Assembly (NCBI GenBank): GCA_913777465.1
Contig: CAJYRQ010000078.1
Span: 124,001-188,000 of the forward strand
Reading direction: 5' to 3'
DNA from: an uncultured Chryseobacterium sp.
GTDB taxonomy: Bacteria > Bacteroidota > Bacteroidia > Flavobacteriales > Weeksellaceae
DNA: 64,000 nt
Shown here: positions 51,596-58,983 of the stretch, one piece after another
How positions within the stretch are numbered: position 1 is the first letter of the stretch
Layout of the letters: each line of letters begins with the position of its first letter
Notes under the pieces: model-generated
Databases searched by the model: none
What the model was told of the DNA's origin: nothing
What the model saw: only the letters and a program-made list of their open reading frames with translations
Position numbers and translations under genes: made by a program

Positions 51596-52192
51596 ATGCT
51601 GATATCAGAAGAACTTTTACGAGCTTATGGAGCCGAGCAGGAAACGCTTCAGCGTTCTCATATTATTTTCCGTGAAGGAGACATTCCCAAATATTATTAT
51701 CAGGTGGTTGAAGGAAGAATAAAACTGAACCATTACAATGAAGAAGGTAAAGAGCTGATCCTGGCCATTCTCGAGGCGGGGCTGAGTGTCTGCGAGCTTC
51801 TTTTATTTATTGATCAGACGTATCCTGTAAATGCCGTAACGTTTGAAGAATGCACCATCCTTAAACTTCCGAAAAGCGACTTCATTAAGCTGCTTGACGA
51901 AAATCCCCAGATTTCAAGGGACATTAATAAATTCCTATCGGAAAGGCTGTATTACAAATACATCATGCTCGAGAACAATTCTTCTTTAAGGCCGGTTACC
52001 CGTATCAAGGGAATGCTCGACTATCATAAAAGTTTCAGGGAAGATCAGAGCAAGTTTTCGTATGAAGTACCGCTCACCCGCCAGCAGATTGCTTCTATTA
52101 CGGCACTAAGGGTAGAAACCGTGGTAAGGGCCGTGAAACAGCTTGAAAAAGAAAATTATCTGAAGATTATCAACAGGAAAGTATATGTTTAG
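51596..52192 (+). CDS. Crp/Fnr family transcription regulator 2
   Basis: A 198-residue paralogue of the regulator at 47906, with the same length and architecture. The sensor domain has IIFREGDIPKYYYQVVEGRIKL, and the helix-turn-helix PLTRQQIASITALRVETVVRAV again carries Val-Glu-Thr-x-x-Arg at the recognition positions. ATG 51596 is chosen over the upstream TTG at 51569. Its own promoter has a TTRTGA-type site, so autoregulation or cross-regulation is likely. Confidence 0.92.
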   Translation: MLISEELLRAYGAEQETLQRSHIIFREGDIPKYYYQVVEGRIKLNHYNEEGKELILAILEAGLSVCELLLFIDQTYPVNAVTFEECTILKLPKSDFIKLLDENPQISRDINKFLSERLYYKYIMLENNSSLRPVTRIKGMLDYHKSFREDQSKFSYEVPLTRQQIASITALRVETVVRAVKQLEKENYLKIINRKVYV

Positions 52193-52279
52193 TTTTTAGA
52201 TACCACAGTTAATCGGTTCAGGTAAAAATGGTCTTATAGTTGCAGATTTACAGAAACCAGACACTAAAATATTTATATT

Positions 52280-52912
52280 ATGGAAACTAAGACAGCTCCT
52301 AAAAAAGCACCGGCTAAAAAAACAACGGCCGCTAAAAAGACAACCGCTTCTAAAACAGCAACAACAAAGGCACCTGCCAAAACAACAGCATCCAAATCTG
52401 CTGCTAAGACTCCAGCTAAAAAAGGAGCCGCCAAAGAACTGAAAGATCTTTTTGAAGATTCGCTTAAAGATATTTATTGGGCAGAAAAGGCATTACTGAA
52501 AGCATTGCCGGTAATGATGAAAAACGCAACAGACGAGAAGCTGAAAAAAGCAATCGACAATCATATTACTGAAACCGAAGAGCAGATCGACAGGCTTGAA
52601 GACTGCTTCAAAGCGTTAGGCAAAAAGGCCCAGGCCAAAAAATGCGATGCCATGCAGGGACTTTTGGATGAAGGCAAAAGCATTATGGAAGAAACAGAAC
52701 CGGGAACGGTAAGAGATGCCGGGATTATTGCCGCTGCACAGAAAGTGGAGCATTATGAAATTGCTACGTACGGAACTCTGGCTGCCTTTGCAAAAGTATT
52801 GCAAGAAGAAGATTGCCTGAAACACCTTTTAGCAACACTGGAAGAAGAAAAAAAATGCGATGAGCTTTTAACGAAAGTTGCTGATACCAACCTTAACAGC
52901 AAAGCACTGTAG
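52280..52912 (+). CDS. DUF892 (YciF-like) ferritin-like protein with a histone-H1-like tail
   Basis: A 210-residue protein. Residues 1-50 are a Lys/Ala/Thr/Pro-rich repeat region (APKK/APAKK/TTAAKK units) resembling histone H1 tails. Residues 52-205 form a DUF892 four-helix bundle (LKDLFEDSLKDIYWAEKALLKALP, with Glu/His ligand-like positions in ITETEEQ, VEHYEIATYG and LEEEKKCDELL). DUF892 proteins are induced by osmotic and oxidative stress. The basic tail suggests DNA binding, giving a Dps-like DNA-protection role by inference. Confidence 0.85.
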   Translation: METKTAPKKAPAKKTTAAKKTTASKTATTKAPAKTTASKSAAKTPAKKGAAKELKDLFEDSLKDIYWAEKALLKALPVMMKNATDEKLKKAIDNHITETEEQIDRLEDCFKALGKKAQAKKCDAMQGLLDEGKSIMEETEPGTVRDAGIIAAAQKVEHYEIATYGTLAAFAKVLQEEDCLKHLLATLEEEKKCDELLTKVADTNLNSKAL

Positions 52913-52934
52913 AAAGAACGCAATCATCATAATA

Positions 52935-52966
52935 AAAGGAAACCTGATTTCGGGTTTCCTTTTTTC
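52935..52966 (+). terminator. Terminator of the DUF892 gene
   Basis: An AAAGGAAACC stem pairs with GGGTTTCCTTT and is followed by TTTT. It also separates the convergent cyanophycinase gene. Confidence 0.8.
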
Positions 52967-52967
52967 G

Positions 52968-53816
52968 TTATTGATTACCGGTACCAGTGCCTTCAAACGT
53001 GTCGTTGTTAAAATCAATTTTACAGTTATCGGTCAGAATATGGATTTTCAGGTTTTCCGCATAGATGGGAGCCCCTTTTTTTACGGTGCGGGTATTGGTC
53101 TGCCCGATGTTCCGGGCATTGATGATCCAGGCCATGCCGGAGCCGCGGCAGGTTGCCTTGCAGCCTTCCTCGATCAGCAGAGCCGTATCTTCTCCTAAAC
53201 CGATTCCCCAGCACTCCTGATGAAGAATTACGGCATGCGCAAGCCTTCCAAACCTCGCGCGGTGAATAAAATGGGTATCGACGATACAGTTTTCTATAAA
53301 TCCAAGACCGGTGCTCAGTTCGATATCATGCTCCAGCATGGCTTCGCCGTTTACCGCTTCCAGGATGACGATCTTTGGCATGCACATGGCACCTGCACTG
53401 GTTCCGGCAATCATAAAGCCTTCTTCTTCCAGGTATTTTCTTTTCAGAAGGTCGCTAAGCACAGACTCGTTCATACTGCCGCAGATTTTGCTCTGGTCGC
53501 CTCCGGTGAAAAATACCGTTTTGGCAGCTTCCACCCGTTTAAGATGAAAATCCGAATGCACCTGTTCGTCGCAGACATCCAGAAAACCGAAATTCGTATA
53601 TCCGATTTCATTAAATACTTTCGTGTAGGTTTCCCGCATATCTTCCGGCTCCGAACTTGCTGTGGTAATCACCTCAATGCGGTCGTCTTTGGATTCTGCA
53701 AGCAGTTTCAGGATTTCCTTGGGGGAGAAATTATGGTTCTCTTTTTCCATTTCAGAACGGTCTTCTCCTTTGTCTTCTTTGCCGCCGATAATCAGCAGCC
53801 GTCCTTTCGGTATCAT
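52968..53816 (-). CDS. Cyanophycinase-like S51 peptidase, catalytically intact
   Basis: A 282-residue S51-family peptidase. It begins PKGRLLIIGGKEDKGED; the catalytic Ser is in IAGTSAGAM (about 130-138), with the conserved FFTGGDQSKI upstream and DTHFIHRARFGRL downstream. Cyanophycinases release beta-Asp-Arg dipeptides from cyanophycin; other members degrade iso-aspartyl peptides. No cyanophycin synthetase is in the window. It is encoded 20 bases after a paralogue lacking the catalytic Ser, in one operon. Confidence 0.9.
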   Translation of the reverse strand: MIPKGRLLIIGGKEDKGEDRSEMEKENHNFSPKEILKLLAESKDDRIEVITTASSEPEDMRETYTKVFNEIGYTNFGFLDVCDEQVHSDFHLKRVEAAKTVFFTGGDQSKICGSMNESVLSDLLKRKYLEEEGFMIAGTSAGAMCMPKIVILEAVNGEAMLEHDIELSTGLGFIENCIVDTHFIHRARFGRLAHAVILHQECWGIGLGEDTALLIEEGCKATCRGSGMAWIINARNIGQTNTRTVKKGAPIYAENLKIHILTDNCKIDFNNDTFEGTGTGNQ

Positions 53817-53836
53817 AGTTTCTATTTTAAGTTGAA

Positions 53837-54664
53837 TTATTGTCTGGTGTTCCTGTTGGTAAAATTTAAATTGTAATCAAACGGCATTTCTTTAATAAGC
53901 TCGCCGCTGATCAGGTTAAGCGTGGAACCGGCGGTCAGGATATGGCCTTTCAGGTTTTTTGCATACACGGAAAATCCTTTTCTCGGTTTTTTCCTTCTTA
54001 CATTTCTGGCATTCACGACAATCATGGAGCTGTTTCCGATACACCGGGCCTTGTATCCTTTTTCAATCACCAGCGCCATCCCTTCATTAAGGCCGATCCC
54101 GAGGCATTCGCGGTGGGAAACCACAGCTTTTACCAGGCTTTTGAACCGCGTTCCATGCCTGAATTGGGTATCGATGATGCAGTTGTTGATAAATCCGAGA
54201 CCCGGATGGATTTCCTTTTCGTCCAGGAACAGCCCGGTAATAAACATGCCTCCTGCATTGATGCCTGCAATTGTAAATTCCTCCTCAAGCAGGTATTTTT
54301 TATAAATCAGCTTCGTAAGAGATGAATTTTTTAAGGTTTCACAAAGGTCCGCGCTTTCATCAATAAAGAAAACAGTCTTTGCCGCCAGGATGCGGGGATG
54401 ATAGTCCTCCCGGGTATTTTTAAGATGGATAAAACCGAAGTTGGTATATCCTTCCTGCTGTAGTGCCGCCGAATATTTTGCTACGGTAGATTCCGTTGCC
54501 TCCGGAGATGCGGTGATGATTTCAATACGTTCGTTTTTCTGATTTGATAATAAGCGGAAAACTTCACTAGCCGGGAACTGTGTTTTCGGAATCTCCTGAT
54601 CCACTCCATGAAACGTTTCTGCATCATTGCCGCCAATGATCATTAATCTGCCTTTCGGAGTCAT
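53837..54664 (-). CDS. Cyanophycinase paralogue lacking the nucleophile
   Basis: A 275-residue S51-fold protein paralogous to the downstream gene. Shared blocks: PKGRLMIIGGND, EGYTNFGFIHL, LGFINNCIIDTQFRHGTRF and IGLNEGMALVIE. The nucleophile motif GTSAGAM is replaced by GINAGGM (Ser to Asn), and FFTGGDQ is replaced by FFIDESA, so it should be inactive as a peptidase. Because cyanophycinases are dimers, it may be a regulatory or structural partner of the intact enzyme. It shares the Crp/Fnr-controlled transcript starting upstream of the lipoprotein gene. Confidence 0.87.
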   Translation of the reverse strand: MTPKGRLMIIGGNDAETFHGVDQEIPKTQFPASEVFRLLSNQKNERIEIITASPEATESTVAKYSAALQQEGYTNFGFIHLKNTREDYHPRILAAKTVFFIDESADLCETLKNSSLTKLIYKKYLLEEEFTIAGINAGGMFITGLFLDEKEIHPGLGFINNCIIDTQFRHGTRFKSLVKAVVSHRECLGIGLNEGMALVIEKGYKARCIGNSSMIVVNARNVRRKKPRKGFSVYAKNLKGHILTAGSTLNLISGELIKEMPFDYNLNFTNRNTRQ

Positions 54665-54686
54665 AGATATTGCTGGAAATTTAAAT

Positions 54687-54887
54687 TTATTCGTTATCGG
54701 TTTTTATATCTTTTGGGCGTTGCCCTGCAGCAGCGGTATCGGAAACTTCATTCAGGGTCCGGATGGTATCCGACTCTTTATTGTTTACCGATTCTCTTTT
54801 ATTCTGTTGGTCTGTATATTGGGTTTCGGATTTCGTACATGCAGACAGTACACACAGCAGAAATGCTGATAATAGGATTTTTTTCAT
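54687..54887 (-). CDS. Small lipoprotein, first gene of the cyanophycinase operon
   Basis: A 66-residue lipoprotein with lipobox LSAC (Cys17) and a charged disordered tail rich in Asp, Glu, Asn and Thr. It lies 22 bases before the nucleophile-less cyanophycinase gene and just downstream of a -7 element and Crp/Fnr-type site, with a leader of about 20 bases. Role unknown. Confidence 0.72.
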   Translation of the reverse strand: MKKILLSAFLLCVLSACTKSETQYTDQQNKRESVNNKESDTIRTLNEVSDTAAAGQRPKDIKTDNE

Positions 54888-54910
54888 AATATAAAAATGA
54901 TTTGATTACT

Positions 54911-54957
54911 CAAACTTAATGATGATAAAGGCAAAAAATTTATGACGCGGGTCACAA
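54911..54957 (-). promoter_or_regulatory. Promoter and Crp/Fnr-type site of the lipoprotein-cyanophycinase operon
   Basis: On the minus strand TAAGTTTG (54918-54911) is a perfect -7 element. TTATGA-cgcggg-TCACAA (54940-54957) is centred 30.5 bp upstream of it. No -33 TTTG is present, as expected for class II activation. Confidence 0.7.
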
Positions 54958-54963
54958 CAGCCG

Positions 54964-55032
54964 TAAAATAAAAGCCTCTCGCAGAAAGGAGAGGCAAAGT
55001 GAGAATAAGTGCAAAAATTGAATAAGGATGTA
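54964..55032 (-). ncRNA. Candidate Crp/Fnr-activated small RNA
   Basis: On the minus strand TAACTTTG (55043-55036) is a perfect -7 element, with a perfect TTATGA-N6-TCATAA site centred 29.5 bp upstream. About 69 bases after the predicted start is a rho-independent terminator: GCCTCTC (54974-54980 on plus) pairs with GAGAGGC (54989-54995), and on the minus strand it is followed by TTTTATTTTA. No reading frame longer than a few codons fits between. A regulated sRNA, similar in logic to FnrS of enterobacteria, is the simplest reading. Confidence 0.55.
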
Positions 55033-55035
55033 CTT

Positions 55036-55081
55036 CAAAGTTAAAAAGGATAATTCCTGAATTTTATGACGTTTATCATAA
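55036..55081 (-). promoter_or_regulatory. Promoter and Crp/Fnr-type site of the candidate small RNA
   Basis: TTATGA-cgttta-TCATAA (55064-55081), perfectly symmetric, upstream of TAACTTTG (55043-55036, minus). Confidence 0.68.
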
Positions 55082-55406
55082 TTAAAACATGAATTTCTGT
55101 TATTTTATCTGTAAAATTTCCAAAATGTGGTACTTTTTATTGTGATTAAAGGTTTACATGGTTTGTTATTTGTAGCTTTTTTTAAAAGAATAAGCTAAAT
55201 ATTCAGTCATTTGGCTGTTAAAATGAAGATATGATAATGTGCAAGGCTTTGTTGCCGGTGTATACTGAATCTTTAGCTGCATACGGAATGGCAGAGAATA
55301 ACAATAACTGTCTGCGTGAAAAATAGAAAACCGGAAAATTTATTATAAAATATATTATGCATATATCTACAGGTTTTGACACCGCAGATTCTGGTCGGCG
55401 GTTACA

Positions 55407-55456
55407 AATGAAGCAATGGCAGAGAAGAGAATGCCTGCCGTTGCTTCATTTTTCTT
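55407..55456 (+). terminator. Strong hairpin terminator without an obvious gene
   Basis: AATGAAGCAA-t-GGCAG (55407-55422) pairs with CTGCC-g-TTGCTTCATT (55435-55450), followed by TTTC. It implies a plus-strand transcript from the 55.1-55.4 kb region. Confidence 0.7.
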
Positions 55457-55509
55457 GACTATCAAATAATAATCTGCAATTAAGCAACTTCCTTTTCGAT
55501 TAAATAATG

Positions 55510-55545
55510 ATAAAAAAAATAAGCTATCCAAACGGTAGCTTATTT
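55510..55545 (-). terminator. Terminator of the 54-codon gene
   Basis: AAATAAGCTA (55517-55526) pairs with TAGCTTATTT (55536-55545), and on the minus strand it is followed by a long T run. Confidence 0.78.
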
Positions 55546-55565
55546 TATATGATAATCGGGTCTGA

Positions 55566-55730
55566 TTAAAAAGTATCTCTGTAATTAAGGTTTCCGGTAG
55601 CACCTTGGGGCAGGAAAACCACTTTTCTTTTGATGCTTTTTGCCTTCTCTAATGCCTTAATTGCCTTTTGGCGTTCCATTTCCCTGTTGAAGTGCGAATT
55701 GATGTTTTCAGTTTGTGCAGATGCTTTCAT
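55566..55730 (-). CDS. Small basic protein, 54 residues
   Basis: A short open frame starting MKASAQTENINSHFNREMER, followed by a Lys/Ala-rich helix (QKAIKALEKAKSIKRKVVFL) and ending TGNLNYRDTF. It has coding character (an amphipathic helix, then an ordered tail), an ATG start and its own downstream terminator. There are no Cys residues and no signal peptide. I do not recognise the family; it may be a small regulatory or nucleic-acid-associated protein. Confidence 0.6.
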   Translation of the reverse strand: MKASAQTENINSHFNREMERQKAIKALEKAKSIKRKVVFLPQGATGNLNYRDTF

Positions 55731-56088
55731 AAGTAATATTTTTTAATGTGTGTTGCCATCAACCAATCTAAAAGTATACCGTTTTGATAAATATTCTGCA
55801 AATAAGGTATCCGATAAAATATATTGCTGAAAAATTATTTTATTTCCGCAAAAAATAGCACGGCCCCATTCATGGCATAATAGTTGAATACTGTACTGCA
55901 ACTATTAAAAAATAAGCACAATAAAGGGATCTGAAAATATTTCCCGGAGCAATTCGGGAATATTTTTTGATTTTTTACTTCACGAAACACCAATCATTTA
56001 TAAATATTAATACTTTTGATTATCCTCGGTCTGTACTGGGGATTTTTTCATGTGCTTTAATTTGAATAACTTTACAGAAAATTACAGA
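55731..56088. other. Intergenic with a possible small RNA and terminator
   Basis: TAATAGTTG (55878-55886) and CAACTATTA (55899-55907) form a nine-base stem, followed after 26 bases by a terminator hairpin (AATATTTCCCG and CGGGAATATT, about 55935-55966) and T run. With no reading frame upstream this could be a small RNA of about 90-100 bases on the plus strand. No promoter with a good -7 element was found. Confidence 0.4.
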
Positions 56089-56367
56089 ATGGCTTATATC
56101 ATAAAAACAACAGCAGGTGGTTTAATCTACATTAAAGCCTCTTACGTTATGAATGTAAAGAAGCCGAATTCGCTGGAAGGGGCAAAAGTTTTGGGTCAGC
56201 CATTGGTTGTAAATGCCGATAACATTGCTTTCCTCAGCTTTAACGTCGAAGGGCATGTTACTTATTTTATGACAAACGGTTTTGAAGTTTCCGTAAAAGT
56301 GCTCTATGAAGAAGCAGAAGACGCTTTCAATTGTGCCAAAGCAAATATGGAGCGGCTTGTAAGATAA
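56089..56367 (+). CDS. Conserved hypothetical small protein
   Basis: A 92-residue soluble protein starting MAYIIKTTAGGLIYIKASYV. Beta-strand-rich in the first two-thirds, it ends with a helical EEAEDAFNCAKANMERLV. The ATG at 56089 is preferred to the frame start at 56050, whose extra residues are low-complexity. It is followed by a bidirectional terminator. Function unknown. Confidence 0.65.
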   Translation: MAYIIKTTAGGLIYIKASYVMNVKKPNSLEGAKVLGQPLVVNADNIAFLSFNVEGHVTYFMTNGFEVSVKVLYEEAEDAFNCAKANMERLVR

Positions 56368-56384
56368 ATTATTTAAATAAAATG

Positions 56385-56414
56385 AAAAAGACGTTTCCGG
56401 GGAAACGTCTTTTT
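56385..56414. terminator. Bidirectional terminator
   Basis: AAAAAGACGTTT (56385-56396) pairs with AAACGTCTTTTT (56403-56414). It serves both the gene ending at 56367 and the convergent cupin gene. Confidence 0.85.
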
Positions 56415-57299
56415 TTATATTCTTGGCAAACCTTTTTTCAGAGCAATTTCCGCCCTTTTTACGGCCACCTTTTCTTTCCAGTCCATATATTTTTTCCTGA
56501 AATTCTTCTTCATGATATCGTCGAACTTACGCTGAACCGTAAGATTCCATAAAGAGTGTGCTTTTACCGCCCAGGATTTGTCCCATGCCCGTAGGGAGAT
56601 TGAGAAGCTGCCGTCCAGGTACTTCATCCAGTGCCACCATCCGGTAGGCATAAACAGGGTGTCGCCGTGTTCAAGGAAACATTCGATGCCTTCCACACCG
56701 TCCAGAGCCGGGAATTTTGTGAAATCTGGATTTTCAATATCATAATCTTCCAAGGCATAGGTGGCATACGGAATCTGATACAGTCTCTCTCTCCATTTGT
56801 AATCGAAAAGCAGGACATGCTTTCTGCCATTGAAATGGGTATGGAAAATATGCGCCATATCGATATCGAAGTGAAGAAAGGTAACGGAACCTTTTCCTCC
56901 GAAAAACATATTCGGGTATTTATCCAGGAATCCGCCCATCAGTTCCTTAGGCGAAAGATAATCTTCCAGCAGCTTCGGGGCAAATTTTATAGGATCGAAC
57001 AGAAAGATCCTCAGATCCGTCGGTTCCCGCTGGATCAGATCAATATAATCCCCGAATTTCATTTTTGCAGCTGAAGCGTTAATGGGAGCGGCGGGATCGG
57101 CTTTCGAGCTGTCGTACAAAGGAACTTCTACATCACCTACTACCTCCTTCATATATTCCATGGTCCATTTCTGGTAAGCGGGCCACTTTTTTGCCATGTT
57201 CTTGATCACCACCGGCTTTCTTGGCTTCAGGTATTTTTCAATGAACTCCTCCTGCGTAATATCATCTACAATATCAATCGGCTTTAAATTGATTCCCAT
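56415..57299 (-). CDS. JmjC/cupin-8 type 2-oxoglutarate dioxygenase
   Basis: A 294-residue Cupin_8 (JmjC-like) protein. The segment KPRKPVVIKNMAKKWPAY near the N terminus is typical. The Fe(II) site is HFDIDMAH (His about 142, Asp 144) with a distal His in PTGWWHWM (about 218-225). Fe(II)- and 2OG-dependent hydroxylation of a protein or tRNA is the family role (FIH, TYW5 and YcfD relatives). The C-terminal basic helix KKNFRKKYMDWKEK is unusual. The target is unknown. Confidence 0.88.
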   Translation of the reverse strand: MGINLKPIDIVDDITQEEFIEKYLKPRKPVVIKNMAKKWPAYQKWTMEYMKEVVGDVEVPLYDSSKADPAAPINASAAKMKFGDYIDLIQREPTDLRIFLFDPIKFAPKLLEDYLSPKELMGGFLDKYPNMFFGGKGSVTFLHFDIDMAHIFHTHFNGRKHVLLFDYKWRERLYQIPYATYALEDYDIENPDFTKFPALDGVEGIECFLEHGDTLFMPTGWWHWMKYLDGSFSISLRAWDKSWAVKAHSLWNLTVQRKFDDIMKKNFRKKYMDWKEKVAVKRAEIALKKGLPRI

Positions 57300-57869
57300 T
57301 TTTTAAAATTTAATGTTACAAAATTATTAAATTAAATAGATATGTTAAGAGTTTTAAGGTCTTTTTAATCTATCGCTCAAATTATTTTTACCTATTCAGA
57401 CTAAATAAAAATATTAAATATGGAAACAGGAAGGTTACCAAAGACGTTTTCTTAACTTTAAGAAAGTCTGTCCGGTAAATAATTTTAGACCATCAACATC
57501 TTTAATTTATCATTGAAAAATATTTTTCCGGATAAAGATTTTATTTCGATAAGGATAATAAGATAAAATAAGAAAACAGATTCGGCTTTTTAAGCGAAAA
57601 ATTTTTAAATAAATAACTCAAATATGTTGTGAATTATGCTTAATAAATACATCGTAATTTGCTGAATTTCTTATGCAACGGGTCTCAGAATATCTTCTTA
57701 GGTTTGTGGTATGACACAAATGGGAAATTCGCGAAACCTGCTGCGGTGTCCTGCCGCAGCAGGTGTTTCTTAAAAGTCATAATGATGCATCATCCGTGTT
57801 GGTATCTTATTCTAGAAAGAGATGGCCGGGCGGGAAAAATTATTATTAACAATTTAAAAAGCAATTTCT
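57300..57869. other. Intergenic and leader region with a promoter and GC-rich hairpin
   Basis: 57300-57690 is AT-rich without visible features. TAGGTTTG (57699-57706) is a -7 element. CCTGCTGCGG-tgtcctg-CCGCAGCAGG (57737-57763) is a perfect ten-base stem in the leader of the gene at 57870, followed by TTTC, so it could be an attenuator or a terminator. Confidence 0.5.
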
Positions 57870-58094
57870 ATGAAAAAGAAAATTTTAATTTTAGGTTGTA
57901 CATGCCTATCAATGTTATCGTTTGCAGTATTCCATGTTACTTGGAATACGACCTGTGGAACTACTCAAAGTGCTGATTTTCCTGATAATTATTCAGCAGA
58001 GCAAGTGAAAACTTATATGCAGTATAATAACTACTATCAGTGTGGTGTATATGTGCCGAAATCAAACATTGTTTTAATTGATTTAAATCCTTAA
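57870..58094 (+). CDS. Small secreted protein
   Basis: A 74-residue protein with a signal peptide (LILGCTCLSMLSFA) and a mature region of about 54 residues holding two cysteines (TTCGTTQSADF and YYQCGVYVP) that could form a disulfide. It precedes a GLPGLI gene by 57 bases, separated by a perfect 13-bp hairpin. I do not recognise the family. Confidence 0.6.
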   Translation: MKKKILILGCTCLSMLSFAVFHVTWNTTCGTTQSADFPDNYSAEQVKTYMQYNNYYQCGVYVPKSNIVLIDLNP

Positions 58095-58108
58095 TTTTTA
58101 ATTTTAAC

Positions 58109-58145
58109 AACGTAAGATAGGATCTACCTATCTTACGTTTATAAT
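58109..58145 (+). terminator. Perfect 13-bp hairpin between the small secreted protein and GLPGLI 1
   Basis: AACGTAAGATAGG (58109-58121) pairs with CCTATCTTACGTT (58127-58139), then TATAATAAATTT. It leaves only 12 bases before the GLPGLI ATG, so that gene must rely on read-through or an unseen promoter. Confidence 0.7.
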
Positions 58146-58151
58146 AAATTT

Positions 58152-58886
58152 ATGAAAAAACTGATCACAATTCTATTTACTTTAAACATAATATATTCAG
58201 CCCTCTCACAAACTATTCAGGGAGAATTCATCGCTCATTATAAAGGGACTATGCAGCTGGGTGACAATAACCTGAAGAACGAAGGTTTTACTTTTATTTT
58301 CGGCCATAATTCCTCGTATTTTGCTTCAGATACAAATTACCAGTTTGAGAATACAGGTGATTTCGGAATAGGAAGTTATTTCCCCGAAAGGTTTCTGTAT
58401 ATGAATAATATTTATAATGTAAGTGGCAAATATGTTCAGACTCTTATTGCTTATGATGAAAACACAAAATTTGACTGGAAAATACAAAATCATAAAAAAC
58501 TGATTAATGGGATTAATTGTCAGCTAGCCACGACAAAAAAGTTTGGAAGGGACTGGTTTGCCTATTTTGCAAGAGAATATCCTTTTCCATTTGGACCTGT
58601 TAAATTCGGAGGTTTACCGGGATTAATTTTTGAGGTTTCAGACAGTGCCGGACAGTATAAGTTCATAATTGAAGATCTGAAAAAAGAGAATATCAATTTA
58701 AAGCTTAGTCTTAATAGCTACAAGAAACTAAGTAAGTCAAATTATCTTAAAGCCCGCGAAAATTCTGAATTTTCCATAGCAAGTTTTCCAGGAATGCCGG
58801 TGCAACAGACAAAAGAATTTGAAAAAAAACTTCAAAAACTCAGACAGATGAATAACAATCCTTTGGAATTGAAGCCTTTTGAATAA
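58152..58886 (+). CDS. GLPGLI family protein 1
   Basis: A 244-residue exported protein of the Bacteroidota GLPGLI family, named after the motif seen here as FGGLPGLIFEV (about 155-165). The signal peptide ends ALSQ. Family blocks KFDWKIQNHKKLINGINCQLATTKKFGRDWFA are present. GLPGLI proteins usually accompany TonB-receptor-like barrels; their biochemical role is unknown. A paralogue lies at 62551 downstream of the barrel gene. Confidence 0.88.
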   Translation: MKKLITILFTLNIIYSALSQTIQGEFIAHYKGTMQLGDNNLKNEGFTFIFGHNSSYFASDTNYQFENTGDFGIGSYFPERFLYMNNIYNVSGKYVQTLIAYDENTKFDWKIQNHKKLINGINCQLATTKKFGRDWFAYFAREYPFPFGPVKFGGLPGLIFEVSDSAGQYKFIIEDLKKENINLKLSLNSYKKLSKSNYLKARENSEFSIASFPGMPVQQTKEFEKKLQKLRQMNNNPLELKPFE

Positions 58887-58983
58887 AAATCATTTTGTCA
58901 TTCCGTAGGAATCCCGACAATTTTTTAAATAAATGCCTGGATTCTTAGGGAAAGGCAAAGCCTAAAGATTAGAAAAAAATGAC

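Larger units (their letters stand above)
55082..55565. other. Intergenic with two terminators and a possible gene remnant
   Basis: A 31-codon frame at 55231-55326 (MIMCKALLPVYTESLAAYG) loosely resembles the N terminus of the Crp/Fnr proteins (SEELLRAYGAE) and may be a remnant. A strong plus-strand terminator follows at 55407-55456 and a minus-strand one at 55510-55545. No other gene is supported. Confidence 0.45.
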
